Part shown: one piece after another, positions 42,461 to 53,804 of the stretch
How positions within the stretch are numbered: position 1 is the stretch's first letter
How the letters are laid out: the number at the start of each line of letters is the position of its first letter
NCBI GenBank assembly: GCA_020746995.1
Contig: JAGPXD010000006.1
Coordinates: 2,418,001 to 2,482,000, forward strand
Origin: Plectosphaerella cucumerina
Taxonomy: Eukaryota; Ascomycota; Sordariomycetes; Glomerellales; Plectosphaerellaceae
DNA: 64,000 nucleotides
Direction of reading: 5' to 3'
Translations under genes and position numbers: made by a program
Notes under the pieces: model-generated
Databases searched by the model: none
Told to the model about the DNA's origin: nothing
The model's input: only the letters and a program-made list of their open reading frames with translations

Positions 42461-45079
42461 TTAGTTCTTGGCCGACTTGGCCATGGTGTTCAGGGCGCTG
42501 CCGTTCTTGAACCACTCAATCTGGGGCTCGTTGAAGGTGTGGAGCAGCTTGATGTCGAAGGCATCGCTGCCGTCGGCGGGGTGGACAACGAGGGTCATGG
42601 GCTTGCCGGGAGCGATCTCAGTGCAGAGGAGGTCGACCTGTTACGTTCATGATTAGCCAAAATCTTGGGCATGGTGTGTTGGCATGGGATCGGGACTCAC
42701 CTTGTCCTCGGGGCGGATCTTGTCGTAGTCGGCGGGGTCGGCGAAGGTCAGGGGCAGCATGCCCTGCTTCTTCAGGTTGGTCTCGTGGATACGGGCGAAC
42801 GAGCGGACGATGATGGCAAGACCACCAAGGTGCCTGGGCTCGAGAGCCGCGTGCTCACGCGAAGAGCCCTCACCGTAGTTCCAGTCACCAATGACGACCC
42901 ACTTGATGCCCTTGGCCTTGTAGTCACGGGCGGTGGCGGGGACGGCGCCGAACTCGCCGGTGGTGAAGTTCTTGACCTTGTTGGCCTCGCCGTTGGCCTC
43001 GTTGATGGCACCGATCAGCATGTTGTTAGAGATGTTGTCGAGGTGACCACGGTACTTGAGCCAGGGACCGGCCATCGAGATGTGATCGGTGGTGGTCTTG
43101 CCCTTGGCCTTGAGCAGGATGGGGATGTCCTTGGCGTCCTTGCCATCCCAGGGCTGGAAGGGAGACAGGATCTGGAGACGGTCGGAGGTGGGGGCAACCT
43201 GGACCTGGACGGCGGAGCGGTCCGCAGGGGGAGCCTGGTAGGTGTTCTCGCCGGGGTCGTAGCCGCGCTGGGGCAGGCCATCGCCCGAGGGGGCGGCGAG
43301 CTTGAAGTCGTTGCCATCCTTGTCCTTCAGGGTATCAGTGAGGGGGTTGAAGGACATGGAACCGGCAATGCTGAGAGCGGTGACGAGCTCGGCAGAGGTG
43401 ACGAAGGAGTGAGTGGCGGGGTTGCCATCGTTGCGACCAGTGAAGTTACGGTTGTACGACGAGATGATCGAGTTGGCCTCGCCCTTCTTGACGTCGCGAC
43501 GGTCCCACTGACCAATGCAGGGGCCGCAGGCGTTGGCAAGAACCATGCCGCCGAACTCCTCGAAGGTCTGGAGCTGACCGTCGCGGGCAATGGTGGCGCG
43601 AATCTGCTCGGAACCGGGGGTGACGGTGAAGGCAGACTTGGCCTTGATGCCGTGGTTCAGGGCGTCGCGGGCGATGGAGGCGGCGCGGGACATGTCCTCA
43701 TACGAGGAGTTGGTGCAAGAGCCGATGAGACCGACCTTGAGCTCCTCAGGCCAGCCGTTGGTCTTGACGGCCTCGGCGAACTTGGAGATGGGGGTGGCCA
43801 GATCGGGGGTGAAAGGACCGTTGATGTGGGGCTCAAGCTCGGAGAGGTTGATCTCGATCATCTGGTCGTACTCGGCACCCTCATCCTCACGAAGGTCCTT
43901 GGCGTAGACGCGGGCGAAGTCACCAATCTCCTTGCGGTTGGTGGCGACGAGGTAGTCGTACATGCGGTCGTTGAAGGGGAACAGCGAGGTGGTGGCACCA
44001 ATCTCAGCACCCATGTTGGCAATGGTGGCCATGCCAGTGGCGGAGAAGGTGTCGACACCGGGGCCGTGGTACTCGACGATGGCACCAGTACCACCCTTGA
44101 CAGTGAGGATACCGGCGACCTTGAGGATAATGTCTGGGATTCGAGTTAGCAGGTGACTCGCAGGGGCAGAAAATCAGCGCGAAAAAACGTACCCTTGGGG
44201 GCGGTCCAGCCGCTGAGCTGGCCAGTGAGCTTGACACCAATGACCTTGGGGGCCTTGAGCTCCCAGGGCAGGTTGGCCATGACATCGACGGCATCGGCAC
44301 CGCCGACACCGATGGCGGCCATGCCGAGACCACCACCATTGACGGTGTGAGAGTCAGTGCCGATCAGAAGACCACCGGGGAAAGCGTAGTTCTCCATCAG
44401 GATCTGGTGGATGATACCCGAGCCGGGCTTCCAGAAACCAATGTTGTACTTGGCACAGGCAGAGGACAGGAAGTCGTAGACCTCCCTGTTGATGTTGATG
44501 GCGCGCTCAAGATCCTTGGCGCCACCGACCTGGGCCTCGATCAAGTGATCGCAGTGGACGGTGGTGGGGTTAGCGACGGAGGGCATGCCAGCCGACATGA
44601 ACTGGAGGATGGCCATCTGGGCAGTGGCATCCTGGCAAGCAACGCGGTCGGGGCGGAGCTTGAGGTAGGAGACACCACGCTCGAGCTCCTGCTCGTGGGG
44701 GTTGTCGAGATGCGAGTAGAGGACCTTCTCGGCGTATGTGAGGGGCTTGTTCAGGCGGCTGCGGACAACGGCCAGGTTCTCGGACATCTTCTTGTAGTTG
44801 ATGTAGTTGCCCTCCTCCCAGTTGTTCTGCTTGACCTGTAATCGGGTGTCAGCCGCGGGGTTCGTGGGGGATCATCGCGCGTGCCGAGGGAGCTCGCAGT
44901 GATCACGGTCGCAAGACCATGAGCTACTGAAAGCTCTGGCGCGCGGCACAGAAGAGCTTGCTTACCTTGCGGTCAAGTGGAGAGTCGGAAACGGTGGCCA
45001 TGCGGCGGACACCGAGGCTACCGGCGGCCAGGGTGCGGCTCCGGGCCACGGAGCCCAGCACTTGCCTGGAGGCCAGCAT
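42461..45079 (-). CDS. ACO1: Mitochondrial aconitate hydratase
   Basis: Four exons (44966-45079, 44193-44835, 42701-44133, 42461-42637) total 788 residues, the usual length. The N-terminus MLASRQVLGSVARSRTLAAG is a mitochondrial presequence. Aconitase signatures include PTTVHCDHLIEAQVGG, LLIGTDSHTVNGGGLG, LIGSCTNSSYEDM (Fe-S Cys), NACGPCIGQWDR (two Fe-S Cys), SYNRNFTGRNDGN and GDWNYGEGSSREHAALEPR. It interconverts citrate and isocitrate in the TCA cycle. Codon use is strongly biased to C-ending codons, as in highly expressed genes, which also creates long antisense open frames that are not genes. Confidence 0.97.
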
Positions 45080-48000
45080 GGTCGCGGCTTTGTGTGTGAA
45101 GAGTGGAGAGGGGGGGTTGGAAGGACAGCAAACCAGCTGCTCAGGTCAATTGGAGGAACGGCGGAGGAGATGAGGCCGTAGATGTAGGATAACCACCCTG
45201 TCCGTCTGGGTATCCTTGGGTATCAATGGAGGTGAGGAGGAGGAGGAATGGAGATGGGAGGAGGAGGAAAATAGGAAGAGAGGTTTTTTGGGACCGAGCC
45301 GAAGGTGTAGAAAGAACGACGGGAGCCGCTGGCCGGCTGCGATGGCCCAGCTTGGTGCTTGCCGCGCCGGGGGGCCCAAGGCCCAAGGGCCAGTGGAGGT
45401 GGAGAAACAGGGCCAGGAAGGAAAAGGTGGATCGTCGGTCCTCCTCCTCGGCTATGACGATGGCGACGGCGGGCCAACGGGCCAATAGGCACGAGCCGAT
45501 TAATATTTTCGTGCGTCCGCAGGAACCTGGCCTCGTCCTGGCCCTGTGACAAACCGCTGAAGGAGAGCGGTCGTCCCGCACAGGACCCCCACCGTCGGCC
45601 CCTCCGCCAGCCATTTCAACAGGGGAAGCCGGGGGTGGAAGACGCCAGGACGCCCCTCGGCCTCCCGGGACGGCGCAGCTGCTTCAGCGGTGGGCTGGTC
45701 GCAGAAGGTGCTGCACCTGGGGAGGTCGTGTGCGTGCAAGCGCGTGCGGGCATTGGATGTCTGGCTGCGGGCGGGACACTCCGACAGACGACAATCAGAC
45801 GTCATCCAGCATCCTCGGCATTACGGAAGAGCAACACCCATCAGAACCTCCAGTCCTGTGTCGTCGTCCTCCAAAAAAGAGGCTGACCGAGATTCACCTC
45901 GGGCAAATACCTCGTGCGAAATCCACAATGCCTGGACGTCAATTGCCCCAGAAACCACCCAGCCCAGCAACCTCCGAGGGCTTGCAAGGTTCCGTGTCCG
46001 TCCCTCGCGCTAGTCATCCCGCATTCTCCATCCCAGCGTTCCATGTGATTTGAAACGGAAGACCAGGCCGCCCAAGGCACCCCAAGTCCAATTTACTGCA
46101 CTCGTACAGCACACGGTTGCGGCAATATCCCTCCGCAACCTCTCTCTCCCCGGCCGTGCCACGCCGTGGCGATTCATACCAGGTCTTACAGTATTTACTT
46201 AGTAACTGTATGTACGAATAGTGGCTCGGCCACAGTTTCGACCTCCGGCTCGGCTCCTGTCGGCTGCGGCGCCCAGACTGAAGCCCGTCGTCCACCCACG
46301 GCCCGGTGCGGTGTGCGGGTTTCCGGGCTGACGGGTGTCGTTTTTTCCCAGACGCCAGCCAGGCCGGCCATCACGCAAGCTTCGTTCTCCGTACGTTCGT
46401 CCGAGCTGCGCCATACTCAAACGGGGGAGAAGGGGGCTGGGCCAGGCTGGCTCTTTCAGTCCTGCAGCTTCTGCGGTCTGCAGGAACCCCACGCTCCATA
46501 ATTATTATTTTTTCCTCACGCCGGCGGGAGAAGGGGCAACAGGACAGGACTGCGGCTCGCCTTGGCCTCATCTGCATCAGCAGGGCTCGGCGAAAGCGAC
46601 GTCCAAACCTCGCTGCTCCGGCGCTGGCCTCGGTCGGAAGGGGCGTTATGATAGGCGATAACGCCGCGACCGCCGAGCCGCCCGAGCGGTTGTCCGAGCT
46701 ACAGGGTTCCTGTCGCCGCGAGGCTCCATCGAAAAAATATTAGACTGTCCCCTTTTTCTAGAAACGGTCCGTTTCGCACATGGATGGACACGATACAATT
46801 CCGAGGCCCTGGCGTTTTCTCCTCTGTCTCTTCTCACGACAGGAGTCGGGGATCCGCCGTTGCGCCGAGGGATGGAGTTCAACTTGCCAAGGTGTCCTCC
46901 TCCTCGAGAGCTCGAACCCGCACTTGCAATGCCCCGCAGATGCTCATTATGTAATCTCTGCTCTCCGACTGGACGCCCCCGACCCCTGGCCTTTGACCCC
47001 AGAGCTTCGAAATGGGTCCTTCGTGAGTGGCGGGAGGTTCGAGGTCAGGGAGCTTTTTGCCGGCTGTTGCTCCGGCCGAGTCCAGCTGATTTGCCTTCGA
47101 TCTGCAACATGAGAAGAAAAGGGCCACTTTATCAGCATGGAAGTCTTTTTCCGAGATGGTCTTTGGTTTACCTATGTTCATCTCTTGCCCGCTCATGCTA
47201 ACTATCTTCGGTTTTGGGCGAGGCTTACCCGCGGGAGCTGGCATCCGTGGATGCAGCGACTGCGGCCTTGAAAAGGGGACTTCGGCTCTGCTGACTGCCC
47301 CCGAGGCTCAACGCCGTCTTAAGAACTGCAGGGCCGGCCGAAGAGGGCATTGACACTCCAGAGGAAGTCACCAAGCACCTAGAAAGGTGAAACCACCCAA
47401 TGGCCACGTGCTCATAGAAAGAAAAGCTGGCTCCTTTGCACTGGACGTGAGAGGCGAAGTATCCGGACTTCGCCCCTGGGGTCTGATGATTCCTTGTTCA
47501 CCCGAAGTACATGGACTGACCTCAAACGAAGTAAGGTGCTCTCTCTTGACTGGAACGCGCTTAACTTGCGGTCTCAGGCATTCAACGATCAGAAAGTGAT
47601 CCCTAGCTCTCAACTACGCATCACACAGACATTGATTGCCTACCTGTCGTGGGCTCGGAACTAAGTCTAGGTCGCCGTCGCGCATGGACTCATATCCAGC
47701 CATCTGTTGGGCGCTTTGCTTGAAGTCAAGCTCCGATGATCCGCAAGCAATAATGGCTGAATAGTTACCACGGGAGACTAGCATCAGCTTCGAGCACAGT
47801 TTGACCTGAAGGCTGGACATCTACTTCCAACCTGACCCCGCGGTACATGGCAGCGGATTTCGCCAATCCCAACCCCGCCATGTGATCCTTCGACGTATCC
47901 AATCCGCACCTCTTTTGTGGATTTGTGGTCACATTCAAACAGAGCCTATAAGGCATCCCGTGTATTGTTCGGCTGCCTGAGTAGTTTGCGGAATGGCACC

Positions 48001-48418
48001 TGAGCCCAAGGTGTTCCGCTCCCTAGGTCAGCCGGAGACCTGCTGTTGGCATAGTTTTGCGGAGCTGTTCTGGCAACAACGGGCAGTCTCCTCCATGGTA
48101 TCACGTCTGCTATTGGCGGAGTTGAGTTGACAAACCCAGAGAATGCCGCAGCCTCGCGGAGCACAAAGTATGCCGCCGGAGTGTGTCTGCGGAGATGGCG
48201 GAATTCAATCCCGACGGCTTTGAGATGTGATACTTCGCAGTTCACGCTGAGGCTTGCGGGATAGAAGTCAAGTAGAACATAAAAGAACTACAGGCTGCCC
48301 TGGTCTTGCAATCTGCTCTGGCTGTTATTCATCAAGCGCCACCTCCATCGCGTTTTACCCTTCATTGCCGTGCGACATCCAAACCCTCTGTCCTCTCTGG
48401 CAACCCCTTCAAGCCATC
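45080..48418. promoter_or_regulatory. Long divergent intergenic region (~3.3 kb)
   Basis: This lies between aconitase and the NmrA-like gene. No protein-coding gene, tRNA or repeat was recognised. The first ~200 bp upstream of aconitase are purine/pyrimidine-biased, consistent with a strong promoter and leader. A non-coding transcript cannot be excluded. Confidence 0.4.
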
Positions 48419-49504
48419 ATGTCTTCCTACACAGTGGCTGTGGCTGGCGGTTCTGGCGGCCTTGGCCGCAGCATCACCGAAGCCATCGTTGCCGCCGGGA
48501 GATACGAGGTCGTGATCCTCTCCAGAAAGGTTGAAGTTAACCCAGGATCAGTCTCTTCTCACGAAGCTGACGGCCCAAATACAGGTTGATGATGAGAAAG
48601 AAAAGGAGATTGGCGCTCGGATGATCTCTGCCGACTACACTGACGTCGAGGCCCTGAAAAAGGTCTTGGAAGACAACAAGATCCACACAGTCATCTCAAC
48701 TCTTCCACTGTTGGGCACCGCTCAACACGAGTTGAACCTGGTTGCTGCTGCGGACAAGTCGTCGACCACGAGGCGATACGTCCCAAGCACCTGGGTCATC
48801 GATTTCAAGGATGATTTGGTGTGAGTATGCCCATATTGCCGAAGCAGTCGTGTGCCGTGGAGATCCAAGTCCCCTGACGTGAGCTGACGAGTCCAGGCCT
48901 CCCGGCCTACCCTCCCTCCTCCAAGGAAAAGGCAGAGGTCCTCCAAACCCTCAAGTCCACCCACTTGGAATTCACCTCTTGGAACATCGGGTGCTTCGCG
49001 GACTACTACGTCGCGCCATACGTCAAGTCGGACCTGTTACTCATGTACATCGTCGTGGACATGGAGAACAACACGGCCGCCATCCCTGGATCGGGCAACG
49101 TCGCCTTGCCCCTCACATACTCCCAAGACGTAGCCAAGTTCGTTGCCGCTTCTTTGGCCCTCCCCAAGTGGGAGCCGAAGACGTACCTCGTTGGCGACAA
49201 GGTGACTTGGAAGGAGTTGGTAGTACTTGCCGAGGATATCAAGGGCGTCAAGTTCAACGTCACGTACGACTCGGCGGACTTGCTGAAGCAGGGCCTTGTT
49301 ACCGAGTTGCCCAGTCATAAGGCCATCTACCCTTTCATTCCGAAGCAGCTTCTGCAAGGCGCGATGGCTGCGTACGGTGTCATATTCGACACTGGGGCAT
49401 TTGACGTCAAGTCCGAGCATACGATTGACCGAGACTTCCCGGAGATCAAGCTTCACAGCCTCAAAGAGCTACTGGTCAAGGCCTGGGCGGGGAAAGAAGA
49501 ATAG
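48419..49504 (+). CDS. NmrA-like / isoflavone-reductase-like NAD(P)-binding protein
   Basis: Three exons (48419-48529, 48585-48820, 48892-49504) give 319 residues. The Rossmann motif is at the start (TVAVAGGSGGLGRSITEAI). The last intron uses GACGAG as acceptor so that the frame continues DFKDDLVPGLPAYPP. Further features are STWVIDF, SWNIGCFADYYV, LPLTYSQDVAKFV and TYLVGDKVTWKEL, typical of atypical short-chain dehydrogenases of the NmrA/PCBER group. No Tyr-Lys SDR catalytic pair is obvious. Members act as NADPH-dependent reductases or redox sensors, and the function here is unknown. Confidence 0.82.
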
Positions 49505-50045
49505 AGGACGCAACGGTGATCAGAGGAAGAGAAGGGCATGTTCAAGCTTGGGCAGATGAATTGAGTATTCGACTTCCCTTAGGATCACCGGTGCTCCCCA
49601 TCGTTGCTCCCGACTTGATAATGTAGGAAGCGGCGGTCTTGTCCGGGTCGAATCTTGATTCCCTTTGAATCGGCATGACTGAATGTGTCAATAAACAAGT
49701 AGCGAGTCGAGATAGCACTCCCGAGTCGATCCGTTGGTTCAAGGAGCCCCAGACGTTGAATTGCTGTTGCATGTTGGACAGAAGTTGTTGATTGACAGGC
49801 CGCGGCAAGTCAAAAAGCGACGACCACGCTAGTCCCAAAATGATCCCCCATCCTCCGCGATAAACTCCGCGATGCTTATCGGAATTCGGATCCACCAAAA
49901 AAATCACCCTCCCACTTTGCCCATCACCAAGAAACGACTGCCAAACAGCGACTGCACCGCTACTCTCCTCCTCCGTCGCAAACAGTCGCTACATCCTCTC
50001 CAGGTTCTTCAACACCTACGAATACGATTCTTCAACACAGCAACG
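49505..50045. promoter_or_regulatory. Intergenic region and leader of BUD20
   Basis: About 540 bp. The last ~90 bp before the ATG at 50046 are C/A-rich, like fungal leader sequence. No other feature. Confidence 0.4.
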
Positions 50046-50475
50046 ATGGGTGTCTTCGCGCAGCGCACAATCACCAAGACTCGGCGCAAGACGCGCGACC
50101 TCGACCAGATCAAGGCCGACCTCGAATGTCCCAAGCACCTGAAGCAGTTCAAGGAGCTCAAGTCCAGCGAGGATCTGCCTGGCCTCGGAAAGCACTACTG
50201 CATCGAGTGCGCCAAGTGGTTCGAGTCGGAGAACAGCCTGGTGAGCCACGTCAAGGCGAAGCCGCACAAGCGCAGGTACGTTTGCATCACACAATTCCAG
50301 TCGCCCTCTCCGACCATTCGCTAAGCTGTCTCGGCATCACAGGGTCAGGGAGCTCCGCGAAGAGGCGTACACGCAGAAGGAAGCCGAGGCCGCGACTGGC
50401 CTGCGGACAGACAACGGCCAGAGGCGGCCGCTCGCTGAGAAGTCCACCGATACCGAGATCGACATGACGACTTGA
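50046..50475 (+). CDS. BUD20: Bud20-like C2H2 zinc-finger ribosome-biogenesis protein
   Basis: Two exons (50046-50275, 50343-50475) give 120 residues. The N-terminus is basic (FAQRTITKTRRKTRDLDQIK). There is a single JAZ-type zinc finger (HYCIECAKWFESENSLVSH ... H) and RRVRELREEAYTQKEAEAAT after it. This is the standard Bud20 arrangement. Bud20 shuttles with pre-60S particles and supports their nuclear export. The acidic C-terminus ends in DTEIDMTT. Confidence 0.92.
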
Positions 50476-50646
50476 ACAAGGCACCAAGCAAGGCCTTCTG
50501 TGGCTTAATTTTCATGAGAATACGACGAGACGACCATTTCTTAGACGTGGAGTCTGTGACTTTGACCCGACTTGAAGTGCCATGCATCCACGACCGATCT
50601 CAGCCTGGCGCAAGCGTAACGGATACGCACCCAGGGCAAAGTACCC

Positions 50647-51399
50647 TCATCGCAAGGCCCGCCCTCGTGCTCTCGCCAGCCCGCTTGGACGGCCCCTTTC
50701 GGACGTAGAGGCTCCTCGCCGGCCGCCGCGAGATCCTCTCGTGGTGCCGCCCCGTGACGATGTAGGCGCTGGTACTTTCGAGGGCGGTGGTGCCGAAATC
50801 CTCGATTTGGGAGTTGGCTTGGAGGATGTCGCCGGGTTGTCGACGAAAGATGTGTCCGTCGTCCTATACCTCGGTCAGTAGGCTCTCCAAGTGTAGCTTC
50901 CATCAAGAGTCCATACATGAAAGTGGTTTCACCATCTGCGTTTCCGTGATCCAGTCCACCGCCGATCGCTATGAAACGTGAGGTCAGCACAGTTTGTCAT
51001 GTAAACAAGGATGAGGGCATTACGTCGCTCCTGCTCTTGTTCCTCCTCCCTCTCCTTTGCTCGCCGGAACGAATCTGGAATCGGTGCTTCCGGGAAGTCG
51101 ACACAGAAGGCGTTCATGTTCAAACCATAGAGGAAGCTGGCGAAGCTCTCGCTGAACCGCGACAGGCTCTCATGCATGAGCTGGAAGTGCATCATGTTGG
51201 CCTCCAGGTCGGCCATGGCGTCCGACAGCTCTGCGAAAGCTGGTTCGAACACGTTCAGTGGGAGGGGCTCGGCTTGCCCGCCGAAGCCGCTGGCTCGAGC
51301 CGCCGACTCGCGGAAGGATGAGCGGGACGATGGGCGGAGCGGTGTTGTGGGACGTGAATTCCGCGTTCGAGAGGTTGATCGTGCCCGTGATTCGGCCAT
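50647..51399 (-). CDS. DAM1: DASH complex subunit Dam1
   Basis: Three exons (51024-51399, 50917-50968, 50647-50863) give 214 residues. The ATG at 51399 (MAESRARSTSRTR) is preferred over the longer open frame. The N-terminus is Ser/Arg-rich and low-complexity. The diagnostic Dam1 helix runs from FAELSDAMADLEANMMHFQL through MHESLSRFSESFASFLYG to LNMNAFCVDFPEAP. The C-terminus (TTDTSFVDNPATSS) is Ser/Pro/Arg-rich, with RGG-like repeats, and is a likely target of Aurora/Ipl1-type phosphorylation. Dam1 forms the microtubule-binding ring at kinetochores. It is convergent with BUD20, with 3' ends 171 bp apart. Confidence 0.95.
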
Positions 51400-51885
51400 T
51401 GTGAGAAAAGACGATGAAATTTGTCTCGAAGAGTGAGTAGACGGCGCTTCCTCGTGCAACACGGCTGAGTGATGGTTGGTGCTCGCACTATGGGTTTGTT
51501 GACTTCGACGTGAAGCTGTCGCGGTGATAGTGGGGTCAGCATTTGCGCATCGCGGGGCAGCATGTTCTTGCTGACTAATCATCGATCAAGTTGGCGACAT
51601 GACCACGGAGAGCAACAGGCAACCTCGGCACTGTCATGAGGATTAGGGGTGTCATTACGTAGTAAATTTGACGAATAGGCATATAGCACTTGATTAAATA
51701 GCTCCTGAGTTGCACACCATATGCAACCAGTCAAGGCTGCCGTCTATGTGAACAACGGCAAAGAACCCATCAACTCCGGAACACCCACCATGCCTCCATG
51801 ACACCCCCTGCCCCGTGCCACCATGGCACAACTTCTATGAGATTGTGTTTTTACAATTCCGTATATATTCATCCGAGATGTAGAA
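51400..51885. other. Intergenic region
   Basis: About 490 bp: promoter of DAM1 on the left and 3' flank of RBD2 on the right. A reading frame continues upstream of the DAM1 ATG but is low-complexity. Confidence 0.35.
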
Positions 51886-52901
51886 TCACGGCCCCAGCCT
51901 CTGTCCACCGGCGAGCGCGATGGACGGGCTTCCGGCCGAGCCGGTGGTAGGAAGAACGCCGAATCGTCCGTACGTCTTCTGGTCAACGCTGACGTAGTGG
52001 GGCAGAATTGCCAGAAGGTTGAGCTTCGACTCGACCCAGCGAAGAGGCCTCTCCGGGGGCGCGAGGAACTTGAGATATCCAAGACCGACTGAACAGCATT
52101 AGCAGGTTTCGGGGATAGGAACGTTAGGAATGGCTCACAGAGATAGCCGACACCAACGGCACAGAGGTGGCCCAGCAGACTTGTGCCGGGAACCAGAACC
52201 GCGACAGTGACGATGAGGACCAGGGGCATGATCCACGTGGGGATCGACCAGGAGGCGATCACAAGGTGGGGGTTGGCGCGGTAGGTACGGATAGACTCCT
52301 TTGCGAGGAGCAGGAAAACCCAGAGGCTGTCGTGTAACGAGTCAGTACGAAGTGGTTGAGAGGATATTGAATCCAATGTCGTCTTACCTAGCTCCCATGA
52401 CCGCCGTGTTCCCGCGCAGCACACCCCTCTCAATGATGGTATAGATCACAGCGGGGATCGTGGTAAGGGCTATTGAAGGTCATTTTTTGGTCAGCGGTTC
52501 GCGAGAGAAACAGACTTACGTCCAATGAAGAGTGATATCGACGTCAGCGTGCCATATTCCGACTCGAAGCGCTCCATCAACGGAGTCAACGAGACGATGT
52601 TGAGCAGGGCGTGAAGGAAGTTGGTATGGATGAAAGGAAACGTGTTGATGCGGTATGCTGTTTGGAGAGCCAGGTCAGTACAGAACGCAATCGAGGGGGT
52701 TTGGGCTCGAGAGAACGTACCATTAAAGATGGACAGCTGGTCGGGAATCAGGGCACCCCATTGCCGAATGTCCCAGACGGTTTGGAACCCGATAATCTCG
52801 GCGAGGATGATAACCACCAGAACAATTCTCGTGAACAGCGGCAGCCTCAGGAGGTAGGACCGCAACCGCCAGCTATTGAACGTCGTCGTCGAGGGAGGCA
52901 T
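51886..52901 (-). CDS. RBD2: Rhomboid-type serine protease Rbd2
   Basis: Five exons (52721-52901, 52520-52657, 52388-52469, 52139-52326, 51886-52088) give 263 residues, the normal Rbd2 size. Start MPPSTTTFNSW at 52901; the upstream open frame is low-complexity and judged leader. Membrane segments begin at FTRIVLVVIILAEIIGF. The rhomboid features are INTFPFIHTNFLHALLNIV (HxxxN-like helix) and GNTAVMGAS, split by an intron, which contains the catalytic Ser in a G-x-S context. LLGHLCAVGVGYLFGLGYLK supplies the catalytic His. Rbd2-type rhomboids act in the Golgi; in aspergilli the orthologue is needed for SREBP cleavage and hypoxia adaptation. Confidence 0.92.
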
Positions 52902-53804
52902 GCCGGCAGCTTCGGCGGCAGTCCCGGGCCGTCGCGAAAAGGGAGAATTTGGTCGCTCTTGCGCAAGGAACGTGTAGACGCGGGGTGTTGACGCTTCAAT
53001 CGTCGACTTTCGAAAGTTCCTCGAGTCGGAAGGGTCGCGAAGGGGAGGTCCAAGGGTGGTGTTGGAAAATGGCTGACGGGAGGCTGGATGACAGCGACAA
53101 GTGGCAGAAGTTGAAGGTGTCGCATGTCCCAATGTCGACTCGGACACGATCGATGAGCTTGCATCGACCGGGACCCCTGCGGGTGACCCGCCGTTAGCGT
53201 CTGTTTTAGCGGGCCTGTAGGGGTCAGCATTTCAGTGGCTCAGCTTCCCAGGCTGAGGCTCAGTGGCAGGTCTATTTCAACAGTACTGTTTTGACGTCGA
53301 GGAGTTGAGGATCAATTTTCAGTCCGTCTACGAGTAGAAAGAGTAGACAATCACCTAATTTAATCAGAACTGCTGCCCTGAAAATCTAAAGATTGTAGCT
53401 TCCTACGCAGAAAGCGCGAGACACTGACCCTGGTTTGTGGTCTAGCTTTGGCAAGTACCCATATCATGAAGGCATCGGAAAGAGATGCATAAGTCTTCCA
53501 CGATAACCACTTCGTACCTCGTAGCTGTATTTGACTTATGTGTCTTTCTAGAGCTCAACTTCGTGTCTCGTCATCCATTCCAGTTGGTTGCCCAGGGCCT
53601 CCATCACTGACGGGACCCGGGACGCTGCGGGGACCCCTGGCGAAGACCCCACTGTTCCTGACAACGCCCGACGGGAGCTCCGACGTGTCGTGTCCACGGA
53701 TATTGCCAGGAGCTTCATCCCGCGTCGTCCAACCGTCCATTCCTTCTGCGCCAACCCCTTTTGCGCCGTCGACGAGCCTCCCACACAAGTGAGGGACCTA
53801 GACC
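52902..53804. promoter_or_regulatory. Divergent intergenic region RBD2/GAA1
   Basis: About 900 bp with no supported gene. A frame open to 53147 upstream of RBD2 is Ser/Pro-rich and was not taken as coding. Confidence 0.35.

Noticed and set aside
42665..44149. 494-codon open frame on the plus strand opposite aconitase
   Set aside because: It is the antisense shadow of strongly codon-biased aconitase exons. Its protein is Gly/Val/Leu/Asp-rich with no domain, and it crosses an aconitase intron.
46879..46990. Possible minus-strand tRNA because of a CTCGAACCCGCA stretch
   Set aside because: The surrounding bases do not fold into acceptor, D, anticodon and T stems with proper lengths.
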